Positions 25,056-34,471 of a DNA stretch of 64,000 nt are shown in pieces. The notes below the pieces were generated by a model. That model saw only the letters and a list, made by a program, of their open reading frames with translations. It was not told where the DNA came from and made no database searches. Made by a program: the position numbers and the translations under genes. The DNA comes from Lysinibacillus sp. ZYM-1 (GTDB lineage Bacteria; Bacillota; Bacilli; Bacillales_A; Planococcaceae). Position 1 is the first letter of the stretch, and each line of letters starts with the position of its first letter. Location: contig NZ_KQ465109.1 of the NCBI RefSeq assembly GCF_001308875.1, positions 172,810 through 236,809 on the forward strand, written 5' to 3'.

Positions 25056-25089
25056 CTCGTTATAATGCAGTTAACTTAAAAATAACGAG
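25056..25089 (+). promoter_or_regulatory. lysR promoter and inverted repeat
   Basis: TATAAT at 25061-25066 lies inside the inverted repeat CTCGTTA (25056-25062) / TAACGAG (25083-25089). It may be an autoregulatory site or a 5' hairpin. The rest of the 284-nt region upstream shows no gene. Confidence 0.45.
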
Positions 25090-25104
25090 ATTAGAGGTGA
25101 AAAA

Positions 25105-26010
25105 ATGGAATGGCAACAATTAGAGTATTTTGTAACCGTTGCAAAGTTAGAACATATGACACGTGCTGCTGAAGCATTAGCAATTTCACAGCCAGCGCTG
25201 AGCCGTTCAATTTCAAAACTGGAAGAAGAATTAGGTGTACCTCTTTTTGATAGGCAGGGGCGTTCTATCATGCTCAATCGCTATGGTGAATTATTTTTAT
25301 ATCGTGTGCAACGAATGCGTAAAGAATATGAAAAAGCTGTCTTGGAATTACAAGAGCTTAATAATCCGGAGCTAGGGGATGTGTCACTCGGTTTTTTACA
25401 TACTCTTGGGACTAGCATTGTACCAGACTTGATTCGTGCTTTTCGTCAGAAGCACCCTCATATCCGTTTACATTTCACACAAAATTACTCGCATTCACAG
25501 TTAAAACAATTGCTGGCTGGAGAGTTAGACCTGTGCCTACTAGCTGCGATTGATACAGAGCCTCCCGTTAGTTGGAAGGAACTATGGCGCGATGAGCTAT
25601 TTATTATGGTACCAATTGACCATCCACTTGCCCACCGCAAGAGCATAAAGATGAAAGAATTGGAGCATGAAAACTTTGTGCTAATGAAAAAAGGATACGC
25701 GCTCCGTCGCTCTGCAGATCGCTTGTTAAATGCTGCGGGCATAAAGCCTAAAATTTCTTATGAAGGTGACGAGGTATCTACCATTGCAGGTTTTGTTGGT
25801 GCAGGACTTGGTGTGTCCTTGCTACCAGATGATGAGGATTTAAATCCGAAAAAAATCGTCAAAATCCATGTTGAGGATATGGTTTGTGAACGCATTATTG
25901 GTATGGCATGGATTGACAATCGCTATTTGTCACCATCAGCACGCCAATTCCAACAATTTGTCTTTGATTTTTATGAAAGAAAAATTTCTCCTCCCTCTCA
26001 AGAAAGCTAA
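25105..26010 (+). CDS. LysR-family transcriptional regulator
   Basis: A 301-residue LysR protein. The winged HTH is at 1-60 (FVTVAKLEHMTRAAEALAIS, QPALSRSISKLEEELG), a linker helix at 60-90, and a periplasmic-binding-protein-like effector domain at about 92-290. AGAGGTGA supports the ATG. The neighbours are a divergent esterase (280 nt away) and a convergent DUF1835 gene, so the target is not evident. Confidence 0.88.
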   Translation: MEWQQLEYFVTVAKLEHMTRAAEALAISQPALSRSISKLEEELGVPLFDRQGRSIMLNRYGELFLYRVQRMRKEYEKAVLELQELNNPELGDVSLGFLHTLGTSIVPDLIRAFRQKHPHIRLHFTQNYSHSQLKQLLAGELDLCLLAAIDTEPPVSWKELWRDELFIMVPIDHPLAHRKSIKMKELEHENFVLMKKGYALRRSADRLLNAAGIKPKISYEGDEVSTIAGFVGAGLGVSLLPDDEDLNPKKIVKIHVEDMVCERIIGMAWIDNRYLSPSARQFQQFVFDFYERKISPPSQES

Positions 26011-26044
26011 AGCGGCAGGTTGCGTTATGCAGCCTACCGCTTTT
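26009..26044. terminator. bidirectional terminator
   Basis: AAAGCGGCAGGTTGC and GCAGCCTACCGCTTT arms (two mismatches) around a 5-nt loop, T-rich on both strands, between convergent genes. Confidence 0.8.
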
Positions 26045-26045
26045 A

Positions 26046-26843
26046 TTATGCTTTGATACATTTCACACGACAGGAATGGATATCCGTTAAATCCCCTGCC
26101 ATCTTAAAGGAACCTTGCTCAATCAAAGTCATTAAACGGTTGACAATGAATTCATTACTAATATAATCATCCAAGGCGCCACTTATGGTACTAATCATAT
26201 GCATCAGTAAAAGCCATTCTTCATCGCGTTGTGCATGCATATCCTTTGCACAGTCGAGGATGAGAGAATCCAATGCATCTACCTCTTCATGCACAATGCC
26301 CTCTTTCCACAATCGAAGTTTACTTGTATGATCTTTGAGCTCTTCCCATTCTTTGGCAAGTTGCTGACATTCCTGAACAGAAAATCGTTTTGCATTAGAA
26401 CGAAGCTTCATGAGCATCTCTGAGGAAAGTTCTCCTGTATGACGAATATCTATATGTGGTTGAATTTGCTTTAGACCATCTGTTGCATCAATCCCATATA
26501 CCATACTACATTTATGAATAAACTCACTCATGACATAGCGCAGACCAATTTGTTCATGAGTGTTTTGACTATACCAAACCCAAACATCTACATCACATGG
26601 TAAATCGGCGATTTTCTTCTTCCAACTTTCATACATATCTACATACAATTGCTGATCTTCATTGTCCTTAAAAATATGCGTGTTTAACCATCCTTTGCGC
26701 TCTTCTAAGCTATTAAGAGGTCCAATAGAGAAATGATCATAGACACTTAAAGCAGACTCATTTCGCTGCAACTGATGTTGACGTATTGCAAGCTTCATGG
26801 AACCTTGGGTTGCTAAGCTAAAGGTAATATGTAAAATAGCCAT
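26046..26843 (-). CDS. DUF1835/DUF3658 protein
   Basis: A 265-residue soluble protein. The N-terminal DUF1835 region (MAILHITFSLATQGSMK; DHFSIGPLNS) and the C-terminal DUF3658-like helical region are typical of a Firmicute family of unknown function. AGTAGGAGG supports the ATG. It starts 12 nt after the LysE gene and may be cotranscribed with it. No catalytic motif is recognised. Confidence 0.78.
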   Translation of the reverse strand: MAILHITFSLATQGSMKLAIRQHQLQRNESALSVYDHFSIGPLNSLEERKGWLNTHIFKDNEDQQLYVDMYESWKKKIADLPCDVDVWVWYSQNTHEQIGLRYVMSEFIHKCSMVYGIDATDGLKQIQPHIDIRHTGELSSEMLMKLRSNAKRFSVQECQQLAKEWEELKDHTSKLRLWKEGIVHEEVDALDSLILDCAKDMHAQRDEEWLLLMHMISTISGALDDYISNEFIVNRLMTLIEQGSFKMAGDLTDIHSCRVKCIKA

Positions 26844-26854
26844 GTGAATTCCTC

Positions 26855-27478
26855 CTACTGTTTGCTAATGGCAATTTGTATCCCGATAAATGTAAAGAGG
26901 ATACCTTGAACCATATTTAATCGCTTAGCAATCGCAGGTTTACCGATAATAATGGATCTAACCTTCCCTGCAAATATACTAAATAATAAAAATAACATGA
27001 ATGCTTGTACTAAGAATACTATACCCAAAATAAGCATTTGAAACGCAACATGTCCATGTGATGGATTGACGAACTGTGGTAACAACGCAAGGAAAAATAA
27101 AGATACTTTTGGATTTAAAATATTCATTAAAATTCCTTTTTTATATAATGTAAGATACGCTTGCATATTTTGCTGTTGCAATGTAAATGGATCTCCTTTA
27201 GCATGAAATGATTGCCATGCTAAATATAATAAATAGGCAGCTCCTGCAAATTTGACGATTGTAAATATAATGGTAGATTGATAGATAATTGCAGAGATAC
27301 CTAACACTGCAGCGCTAATATGAACAAGTAATCCCGTACACAATCCAAGCGATGTGGCGATACCTGCCCTTTTATCTTGTGTAATGCTTTGTGCAAGCAC
27401 AAACAAATTATCAGGCCCTGGCATAATGGTTAAAATAATCGCTGCTCCTAAAAAAGCGAATATCGTTGAAATCTCCAA
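26855..27478 (-). CDS. LysE/RhtB-family amino acid exporter
   Basis: A 207-residue membrane protein with six predicted helices and the LysE hallmark TIMPGPDNLFV near residue 18. It exports amino acids or derivatives such as homoserine, threonine or lysine; the exact substrate is not predictable. TTG at 27478 with GAAGGAAGGGA upstream gives the usual length; the frame is open to 27508. It probably forms an operon with the DUF1835 gene. Confidence 0.85.
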   Translation of the reverse strand: MEISTIFAFLGAAIILTIMPGPDNLFVLAQSITQDKRAGIATSLGLCTGLLVHISAAVLGISAIIYQSTIIFTIVKFAGAAYLLYLAWQSFHAKGDPFTLQQQNMQAYLTLYKKGILMNILNPKVSLFFLALLPQFVNPSHGHVAFQMLILGIVFLVQAFMLFLLFSIFAGKVRSIIIGKPAIAKRLNMVQGILFTFIGIQIAISKQ

Positions 27479-27692
27479 TAATGTCCCTTCCTTCACCTCT
27501 TTTAACAAACTATTTACATTATACTACATGACGTTGTTTTCTTTAGATGTAAGTTTATGACTTTATTAAAAATTTTTCATGAACATTCGTTTCACAATAA
27601 ATGCTCGTTTAAACAATACTTTTCTCCCTTAATACATTACAATAGAAGAAACTCATGATAAAATAGACGATTTCAATAAGAGGTGATTGTTA

Positions 27693-28076
27693 GTGGCAGT
27701 TAGTGATATTGTTTCGCAGTATGAAGACGAGCACGGTCAGGTTTACTATAAAATGAAATCCCATGACATTCAGGTAAAAGCTTCACAAAATTCAGGCTTA
27801 GCACCTGTTATCACCTATTGGATGGATGACAAAGATATTACTGACTCTATTCGAAAGTTACGCTTTAGTCCACGTCCTCCATCTAGCTATATTCAGGATT
27901 ATGAGGAGTTTCAAGCTATGCTTTATTCGAGGGAACAACGCGCCATTAACCAGCTTTATGAACAAATGAGCATCAAACCAAAAAACATGTCCGCTGTAAA
28001 ACAAGTGATATGGAGTTTCTTTGTGATTATATTGGCAATGCTCCCTCTTTTCATCGCCATCTGGTGGTTTAAATAA
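27693..28076 (+). CDS. small single-pass membrane protein, unknown
   Basis: A 127-residue protein. The N-terminal 100 residues are soluble and polar, and a single C-terminal helix (about 105-124, WSFFVIILAMLPLFIAIWW) suggests a tail-anchored protein facing the cytoplasm. GTG at 27693 is preferred over TTG 27687 because AGAGGTG lies 7 nt before it. Not recognised. It lies upstream of the proline T-box but has its own ribosome binding site. Confidence 0.65.
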   Translation: MAVSDIVSQYEDEHGQVYYKMKSHDIQVKASQNSGLAPVITYWMDDKDITDSIRKLRFSPRPPSSYIQDYEEFQAMLYSREQRAINQLYEQMSIKPKNMSAVKQVIWSFFVIILAMLPLFIAIWWFK

Positions 28077-28145
28077 TATAATTTATTCCCTTACTATCTT
28101 TTTTTCTTAATTTATCAAAACTTTCAAGTAATTTTTCTAATCAGC

Positions 28146-28174
28146 TTGACAGGCTTTTAGAAGTAGTGCATTCT
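28146..28174 (+). promoter_or_regulatory. promoter of the proBA leader
   Basis: A consensus TTGACA at 28146-28151, 17-bp spacer, then CATTCT at 28169-28174, upstream of the T-box leader. Confidence 0.55.
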
Positions 28175-28199
28175 TTAGTGAATAGTTGAAAAACTTTAT

Positions 28200-28437
28200 G
28201 ATGAGAAAACGAACGAAGACCAGTAATTAGCAACTACTTGAGAAGAGAGCGATGTCCATCGGCTGCAAGGCATTGTGCAAGAAAGACTAATGAACCTACT
28301 TCGTCATTCGTCCTAGCTAAACTAGGCGCAGTCTCCAGCGTTATGAGGTAAGTGGAATGTCGCATGATATTCAATGTAGGTGGTACCACGGAAAGCAAAC
28401 CTTTTCGTCCTAATTTTTTAGGATGAAAAGGTTTTTA
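28200..28437 (+). ncRNA. T-box leader for tRNA-Pro, controlling proBA
   Basis: Stem I closes through ACGAACGAAG and CTTCGTCATTCGT. The specifier loop has AGTA on the 5' side (28222-28225) and GAA followed by CCT (28295-28297), a proline codon. The T-box sequence AGGTGGTACCACGG is at 28378-28391, with TGGT fitting the ACCA end of tRNA-Pro. A 15-bp terminator stem (28398-28412 with 28419-28433) followed by TTTATT ends just before proB. Uncharged tRNA-Pro should stabilise the antiterminator and turn on proline synthesis. Confidence 0.93.
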
Positions 28438-28460
28438 TTATGACAACTGGAGGTAGTGTG

Positions 28461-29555
28461 GTGGAGAAAAAAAGAATTGTCGTCAAGATTGGGAGTAGCT
28501 CTTTAACTAATTCAAAAGGCGAAATCGATAAAGTTCGCTTAATGGATCATGTTCAGGCAATCGCGGAGTTGAAGAAAAAAGGACATGAAGTATTACTTGT
28601 GTCATCAGGCGCAGTAGCAGCAGGTTTTAAACAACTTGGCTACCCAGCTCGTCCTGTTACGGTGAAGGGTAAGCAGGCTGCAGCAGCTGTCGGGCAAAGC
28701 TTACTTATTCAAACGTACAGTGCATTATTTAGTATCTATGATATTATGCCTGCTCAGATTTTACTGACTCGTACTGATTTTTCTAAAAAAGAGTGCTATA
28801 AAAATGCCTATGCTACATTTGAGGAATTACTTGAACGCTCGATGCTACCTATTATTAATGAAAATGATACCGTGTCCATAAGTGAGTTAACCTTTGGTGA
28901 TAATGATATGCTATCCGCTCTTGTTAGTGGTCTTGTTCATGCAGACCAACTTATCATTTTAACGGATATTAATGGCTTATATAACGCTAATCCTAGCAAA
29001 AACCCTCACGCTGAGCGCATTGATCGTTTAACGTCCATCACTGATGACCTGTTAAGCTTTGCAGATGGTACAGGGTCAAAGGTTGGTACAGGTGGCATGG
29101 CATCGAAGCTATTGGCGGCACGTACAGCCATACATGCAGGTGTCAAAGTTTTTATCGGAACAGGCCATGGTGCTCAAAAGCTTGTCGATATTTTAGCAGG
29201 GCGTGGCGATGGAACCTATGTTGGAGATGATGAACTGGCGGTGTTAAAGCATCATAAACAGTGGATTGCACTTACGGAAGTATCTGGTAAAATTTTTATA
29301 GATAGTGGTGCTGAACAAGCACTTATGGTCAATGGTAAAAGCTTGTTACCTGCTGGTGTCTTTCAGGTTGAAGGTGATTTTAACAACGGTGATGTTGTAG
29401 AAGTCTATAGTGAACAAGGTTTACTAGGTCGTGGTGAAGTGCTGTACTCGTCACAAGAATTAGTTTCCGCTATGGGCAAGCGGACTGATACATTATCGAA
29501 ATGCCCTATCGAGGTAATTCACAGGAATAAATGGTTGAAAATTCAAACTAATTAA
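28461..29555 (+). CDS. proB: glutamate 5-kinase ProB
   Basis: A 364-residue enzyme for the first step of proline synthesis from glutamate, phosphorylating the gamma-carboxylate. The amino acid kinase domain is at about 1-255 ([38 protein letters not shown]), with a C-terminal PUA domain at about 275-355. GTG at 28461 has GGAGG 7 nt upstream; the in-frame ATG at 28440 lies in the terminator tail and is unlikely. Regulated by the proline T-box; proA follows after 12 nt. Confidence 0.95.
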   Translation: MEKKRIVVKIGSSSLTNSKGEIDKVRLMDHVQAIAELKKKGHEVLLVSSGAVAAGFKQLGYPARPVTVKGKQAAAAVGQSLLIQTYSALFSIYDIMPAQILLTRTDFSKKECYKNAYATFEELLERSMLPIINENDTVSISELTFGDNDMLSALVSGLVHADQLIILTDINGLYNANPSKNPHAERIDRLTSITDDLLSFADGTGSKVGTGGMASKLLAARTAIHAGVKVFIGTGHGAQKLVDILAGRGDGTYVGDDELAVLKHHKQWIALTEVSGKIFIDSGAEQALMVNGKSLLPAGVFQVEGDFNNGDVVEVYSEQGLLGRGEVLYSSQELVSAMGKRTDTLSKCPIEVIHRNKWLKIQTN

Positions 29556-29567
29556 GGAGGAATGAAC

Positions 29568-30818
29568 ATGACAAGTGAAATTCAAGAAAAGGGCAAACGT
29601 GCCAAGGCTGCTAGTTATATATTAAATATTAAAACGACTTGCGAGAAAAATGATGCTCTCACTAAAATTGCAGAACAGCTATTGATTGATCAACAAGACA
29701 TCATGGTTGAAAACGCCAAAGACCTTGCAAATGGAGAACAACAAGGCATGACGGCCTCTACATTAGATCGTATCATGCTAAATGAGGAACGTATAGCAGC
29801 CATGGCTGATGCCATTCACTTACTTGTATCACTCAAGGACCCAGTTGGTACAGTCGTCGAACGTATAGATAAAGATAATGGCTTACTCATTGAAAAACGC
29901 ATTGTACCACTTGGCGTCATTGGGATGATTTATGAGGCACGTCCAAATGTTACGATTGATGCCGCGACGCTCTCCCTAAAAACAGGCAATGCAGTGATTT
30001 TGCGAGGTAGCTCATCCGCTAAGTTTTCAAATATCGCCCTTGTAGCAAGTATTCATCGAGCACTGGCGAAATCATCCTTACCGACAGATGCTGTACAATT
30101 AATCGAGGATACGAGCCGTGAAACAGCTAAAGAATTATTTCATTTAAATGACTACTTGGATGTGTTAATACCTCGTGGTGGTAAGGCTCTTATTGACTTA
30201 GTCGTTCAAGAAGCATCTGTCCCTGTATTAGAAACGGGTGCAGGCAACTGTCATATTTATGTGGACCAAATGGCGGATTACATAAAAGCAGAAAAAATTT
30301 GTTTGAATGCCAAAACACAGCGTCCGTCTGTTTGTAATGCTGCAGAAAGCTTACTAATTCACCCTGTTTGGTTTAAAACATATGGCACTCAGCTGTTATC
30401 ATCACTCCATAAAGCAGGTGTTACCATCATTGGTGACGAGCTTGTATGCCAAGCATTTCCGACAGCCTCTCTAGCGACAGAGGATGACTACGCAACAGAG
30501 TACCTCGATTTAAAAATAAGCGTTAAATTAGTAGAAAATGTTTATGAGGCAATCGATCATATTCATCATTTTGGGACAAATCATTCTGAAGCCATTATTA
30601 CGGAAGATCGATTGGTGGCCGAAACGTTTCTAAACAGTGTCGATGCAGCTGCGGTTTATCATAATGCCTCTACCCGCTTCACGGATGGTTTTGAATTTGG
30701 CTATGGAGCAGAAATTGGCATTAGTACGCAAAAGCTACATGCGAGGGGTCCAATGGGCTTACCTGCATTAACATCAACAAAATTTTTCATTCATGGCAAT
30801 GGACAAATTCGTGAATAG
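29568..30818 (+). CDS. proA: gamma-glutamyl phosphate reductase ProA
   Basis: A 416-residue NADPH-dependent enzyme that reduces gamma-glutamyl phosphate to the semialdehyde, the second step of proline synthesis. The catalytic cysteine lies in ETGAGNCH (near residue 253), and the MIYEARPNVT and GRGPMGL-like (ARGPMGLPALTS) signatures are present. ATG 29568 is preferred over 29562 because AAGGAGG ends 7 nt before it. Cotranscribed with proB under the T-box; a hairpin terminator follows. Confidence 0.95.
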   Translation: MTSEIQEKGKRAKAASYILNIKTTCEKNDALTKIAEQLLIDQQDIMVENAKDLANGEQQGMTASTLDRIMLNEERIAAMADAIHLLVSLKDPVGTVVERIDKDNGLLIEKRIVPLGVIGMIYEARPNVTIDAATLSLKTGNAVILRGSSSAKFSNIALVASIHRALAKSSLPTDAVQLIEDTSRETAKELFHLNDYLDVLIPRGGKALIDLVVQEASVPVLETGAGNCHIYVDQMADYIKAEKICLNAKTQRPSVCNAAESLLIHPVWFKTYGTQLLSSLHKAGVTIIGDELVCQAFPTASLATEDDYATEYLDLKISVKLVENVYEAIDHIHHFGTNHSEAIITEDRLVAETFLNSVDAAAVYHNASTRFTDGFEFGYGAEIGISTQKLHARGPMGLPALTSTKFFIHGNGQIRE

Positions 30819-30835
30819 TGACAAGCAATGGCAAA

Positions 30836-30873
30836 AAGAAAGCTGGTGGGCATTATGCGCCTAGCTTTCTTTC
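30836..30873 (+). terminator. terminator after proA
   Basis: AAAGAAAGCT (30836-30845) and AGCTTTCTTT (30864-30873), a 10-bp outer stem with further G-C pairs inside. Confidence 0.7.
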
Positions 30874-30924
30874 CAGATTTTGCATACATGGCGGATTCAG
30901 TAAAAAATAGAAAGAAGGTTTCGC

Positions 30925-31809
30925 ATGAACATTTCAGCCATTATTAAACTGACCGTATCGATGGCGCTTTTTGGTTCCATCGGCTTTTTTACCGTTCATA
31001 CTGGTGTTCCTGCTACAGAGCTCGTCTTTATTAGATGTATTTGCGCAACCCTTTTTCTAGGAGGAATGTGGCTGATCACAGGTGGACATAAAACAGAGGT
31101 TTGGGAGAAGAAGGAGATTTTCCAAACAATTATTTGTGGCGTCTTCATCGTATTAAACTGGGTATTTTTATTTAAAGCCTTCGAAGAAATGTCGATCTCG
31201 ATTGCAATTTCTATTTATAACTTAGCACCTATTTTTGTCCTAATTTTAGGTGCCCTCTTTTTAAAAGAAAAAATGACCATTCAGGCACTCGTGGCTACCA
31301 TTACTTGCTTTATCGGTAGTATTTTTATCATAGGTCTCCAAAACTTTGTGTCTTTCTCAGAGTTTATGCAATCAGGATTTATTTGGGCCTTACTATCAGC
31401 AGTGTTTTATGCCCTTACTATGCTGACAAGCAAGACCATTACAAAGCTTAGTTCCTACGCTTTAACCTATATTCAAACAACAGTTGGCATCTTGATGCTA
31501 TTGCCCTTCGTTGATTTCTCACTCTTTGAAGGTTTAACTACAACCAATTGGTTCTATATTTTAGGCACAGGTTTTATTCATACTGGATTTGTTTACTATT
31601 TATTTTTTGATAGTATTCGCAGTCTTTCTACGATTCTAGTGTCAGTATTAGTTTTCGTCGACCCTGTTGTCGCGATTTTACTTGATATGCTGCTGCTTGA
31701 TTTTATGCCAAACTTTATGCAAACATTGGGTATTCTATTAATTTTCGGTGGTATTTTCTATACGATCTATACGCCGAAGAAAAAACGGCTTTCCCAGGAG
31801 GTATCATAA
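30925..31809 (+). CDS. EamA/DMT-family transporter
   Basis: A 294-residue membrane protein with ten predicted helices forming two EamA repeats. The substrate is unknown; members export metabolites or amino acids. Its stop overlaps the next start by one base (TAATG), so it is translationally coupled to the PfkB kinase gene. This suggests a sugar or nucleoside connection, but that is inference. Confidence 0.85.
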   Translation: MNISAIIKLTVSMALFGSIGFFTVHTGVPATELVFIRCICATLFLGGMWLITGGHKTEVWEKKEIFQTIICGVFIVLNWVFLFKAFEEMSISIAISIYNLAPIFVLILGALFLKEKMTIQALVATITCFIGSIFIIGLQNFVSFSEFMQSGFIWALLSAVFYALTMLTSKTITKLSSYALTYIQTTVGILMLLPFVDFSLFEGLTTTNWFYILGTGFIHTGFVYYLFFDSIRSLSTILVSVLVFVDPVVAILLDMLLLDFMPNFMQTLGILLIFGGIFYTIYTPKKKRLSQEVS

Positions 31810-32762
31810 TGGGCAAACTCTTTACAATAGGCGAACTTTTAATTGATTTTACGCCAACACAGCAGCATGGTGCCCTAGCCAATATTGAACACTTTACAAA
31901 ACATGCTGGTGGCGCGCCTGCGAATGTCGCAGTAGTATGTGCCAAGCTTGGTCAACAAGCGGCAATCCTAACACAAGTAGGTCAGGATGCATTTGGTGAT
32001 TTTCTCAAGAAAACTTTGCAGCAAGCAGGTGTAGATACACAATATATTCGTGAAACCACTGAGGGAGAAACAAGCCTTGCTTTTGTAGCGCTCTCTGAAA
32101 CAGGAGAGCGTGATTTTCAATTTTATCGTCGTCATGCTGCAGACTTATTGTACAAACAAGAATATCTCCCCCCACAGCTATTAACCGACAAGGATATCAT
32201 TCATTTTTGTTCTGTTAATCTTGTGGAAAGCCCGATGAAGTATGCCCATCTAGCTTTTATTGAGCAGGCACATCAAGCAGGGAGCATCGTCTCTTTTGAT
32301 CCGAATGTGCGCATGCCTTTATGGCAGGATGAGTCCATATGTCGAGAAACGATTCTAGCCTTTTTACCAAAAGCTCATATTGTTAAGCTTTCTAAGGAGG
32401 AATTGTTATTTTTAACAGCCATTGAAGAAGAATTGACAGCCGTACAGACGTTATTCCAGGGACATATCGCGACGATTATCATTACACATGGAGCAGAAGG
32501 CGCTACATTATATACAAAGAAACATCATATCAAGGTAGCTGCTGACAAAGTACAAACAGTCGATACTACAGGGGCTGGGGATGCTTTTATTGGGGCCATT
32601 TTACGTCAATTCCTCCAACATCAACTAGCCGTTAACAACATAGTAACTTATTGTGAACAGCATGCGGTTTCCCTTTTAACATTCGCTAACCGCTACGCAG
32701 GCCTGTCGACGACGAAACATGGGGCAATCCCCTCCTATTTTGCACAAAATGAACTACCATAA
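31809..32762 (+). CDS. PfkB-family sugar kinase, fructokinase-like
   Basis: A 317-residue ribokinase-fold kinase with the N-terminal signature GGAPANVAVV at 34-43 and the C-terminal signature DTTGAGDAF at 252-260, where D258 is the catalytic base. FDPNVR near 163 is also typical. Closest in style to fructokinases, but the sugar cannot be fixed from sequence. Coupled to the DMT transporter upstream. Confidence 0.88.
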   Translation: MGKLFTIGELLIDFTPTQQHGALANIEHFTKHAGGAPANVAVVCAKLGQQAAILTQVGQDAFGDFLKKTLQQAGVDTQYIRETTEGETSLAFVALSETGERDFQFYRRHAADLLYKQEYLPPQLLTDKDIIHFCSVNLVESPMKYAHLAFIEQAHQAGSIVSFDPNVRMPLWQDESICRETILAFLPKAHIVKLSKEELLFLTAIEEELTAVQTLFQGHIATIIITHGAEGATLYTKKHHIKVAADKVQTVDTTGAGDAFIGAILRQFLQHQLAVNNIVTYCEQHAVSLLTFANRYAGLSTTKHGAIPSYFAQNELP

Positions 32763-32807
32763 ATCTATCCAAACATTAAAAACTAGTATTGATAGAGGAG
32801 GACTACC

Positions 32808-33197
32808 ATGGTATCAATCACAAAAAAACGGACAGCCGCTTTTTTAATGGATGCAGCTATTTCAACGGCCTTTACATTGGGTGTTGAATATTTCCTGCGA
32901 AAAAAAGTAAAAAACGAGGCTGTTCACGCACTGGTTACACCAACAGTTGTGTTATGGACATTAGAATATGCTCAGCTTCGAAAAAAAGGACAAACCCTTG
33001 GTTACAAAGCGATGGGGCTTACATTGGAAAATGAAGATGGACGTCCATTATCTGACGGCCAAATCGTAAAACGTATGGTGTATCGCGATACACTGAGTAT
33101 GTTTGACTATCTTAAAAGTCGTCAAGCCTTTGTACAACAACATGGACAACGCCTTCCGCATGATAACTTTGCTGGCACCGTTGTCAAAGAAAAATAA
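32808..33197 (+). CDS. RDD-family membrane protein
   Basis: A 129-residue protein with the RDD-type start (TKKRTAAFLMDAAIS) and end (GQTLGYKAMGLTL; IVKRMVYRDTLS) and one to two hydrophobic segments. Somewhat short for the family. RDD proteins are small membrane proteins, some proposed as ion exchangers. AGAGGAGG supports the ATG. Confidence 0.75.
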   Translation: MVSITKKRTAAFLMDAAISTAFTLGVEYFLRKKVKNEAVHALVTPTVVLWTLEYAQLRKKGQTLGYKAMGLTLENEDGRPLSDGQIVKRMVYRDTLSMFDYLKSRQAFVQQHGQRLPHDNFAGTVVKEK

Positions 33198-33330
33198 GGC
33201 TGTCCAAACTACCCTGAACTTAGCCCCACATGAGATAGCCGTTCAACAATTAACAGCAGCCATTGGCAATGAAGTACCAAGGACCATATGCGCCATAATC
33301 ATACTATCACTACATTATAGTCAAAAATGA

Positions 33331-33363
33331 AAAAGGCTCCTCCAAATTTAGGAGGAGCCTTTT
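33331..33363. terminator. bidirectional terminator
   Basis: AAAAGGCTCCTCC (33331-33343) and GGAGGAGCCTTTT (33351-33363), a 13-bp perfect stem, T-rich on both strands. Confidence 0.9.
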
Positions 33364-33422
33364 AATCTTTAGGTGTACATCGCTGAATTTTCTTCGGTAA
33401 AATCGCTTGTTCCGAAGGGTCC

Positions 33423-33854
33423 CTACCAATATTTTTTCATTAAAATATGTGGAATGCCGCAATCCATAAATTCTTCGCCTTCACGCTTATAGCCTAATTT
33501 TTCATAAAAACCCTCTGCATACGATTGAGCATTTAATTTAGCTTTTGTGAGCCCATTGTTTCGGGCAATTTCTTCTAAGCCAATAATAATTTCTTTACCA
33601 AGTCCAAACTTACGGTACTCTTCCAATATACAAATGCGCTCAAGTTTGCCATAGCCCTCGACAACTCGAAGTCTGCCTGTTCCTACTGGCTGCTCCTTAT
33701 GATACACAAGAATATGATCACATGGTGCATCTAGTGCATCAAATTCATCAAACTCTTCTACCTCAGGTACTTGTTGCTCTTCAATAAAAACTTTACGTCT
33801 AAAATCAAACGCTGTTTGTAATTCTGTTTCAGTTGTTACTTTTTTTATGCTCAT
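33423..33854 (-). CDS. GNAT-family N-acetyltransferase, YjcF/ElaA-like
   Basis: A 143-residue GNAT enzyme. The acetyl-CoA site is RICILEEYRKFGLGKEI (near 73-89), followed by KLNAQSYAEGFYEKLGY, a typical C-terminal half. An N-terminal FRRKVFIEEQQVP is characteristic of the YjcF/ElaA group. Substrate unknown. It is divergent from the MarR gene, which may control it. Confidence 0.87.
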   Translation of the reverse strand: MSIKKVTTETELQTAFDFRRKVFIEEQQVPEVEEFDEFDALDAPCDHILVYHKEQPVGTGRLRVVEGYGKLERICILEEYRKFGLGKEIIIGLEEIARNNGLTKAKLNAQSYAEGFYEKLGYKREGEEFMDCGIPHILMKKYW

Positions 33855-33976
33855 GAAAACTCCTCCTAATTTCTCCTAAATCGTCATCTTCTTGTGCAAT
33901 TTTCGTTCGAAGATGATAGTATTAGTATAGAACGATTTTTATTGCAAATACAATAAAAATCTCAGGAGGATAGTAA

Positions 33977-34429
33977 ATGAAAGAAATCTTACGTGAAATA
34001 GGTGCGATAGCACGGGCATTAGACTCGATTAGTAATATCGAATTTAAAGAATTGGATTTGACGAAGGGACAATATTTATATGTCATCCGTATTTGTGAAA
34101 ATCCTGGTATCATCCAAGAAAAAGTGGCAGAGCTATTGAAGGTGGATCGCACAACTGCTTCTCGGGCCATTCAAAAATTAGAGACAAAAGGTTTTATTGA
34201 AAAACGTAGTGAGCAAGGGAATAAGAAAAATAAATTACTTTTTCCAACAACCAAAAGCTTAGACATCTATCCATTTTTAAAACGTGAGGGCCAATACTCC
34301 AATGAACGAGCACTTGATGGATTTTCTAGCGAAGAAATCGACAGCATTCACTATTTACTCACGCGAGTCTTGCAAAACATTGAAATCGACTGGGAAACTG
34401 TGAAAAAGGGACATAAGCGACAATATTAA
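33977..34429 (+). CDS. MarR-family transcriptional regulator
   Basis: A 150-residue winged-helix regulator. The recognition segment IIQEKVAELLKVDRTTASRAIQKLETKGFI at about 51-80 and the wing EKRSEQGNKKNKLL are clear. CAGGAGG supports the ATG. The divergent GNAT gene is the likely target, sharing a 122-nt promoter region. Confidence 0.88.
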   Translation: MKEILREIGAIARALDSISNIEFKELDLTKGQYLYVIRICENPGIIQEKVAELLKVDRTTASRAIQKLETKGFIEKRSEQGNKKNKLLFPTTKSLDIYPFLKREGQYSNERALDGFSSEEIDSIHYLLTRVLQNIEIDWETVKKGHKRQY

Positions 34430-34471
34430 AGGCGATTCCTAGTGTTTCCACATCGCTGGAATCGCCTCGTA
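34430..34471. terminator. hairpin between convergent marR and aminotransferase genes
   Basis: AGGCGATTCC (34430-34439) and GGAATCGCCT (34458-34467), a 10-bp perfect stem. No good U-tract, so weak or factor-dependent. Confidence 0.6.
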
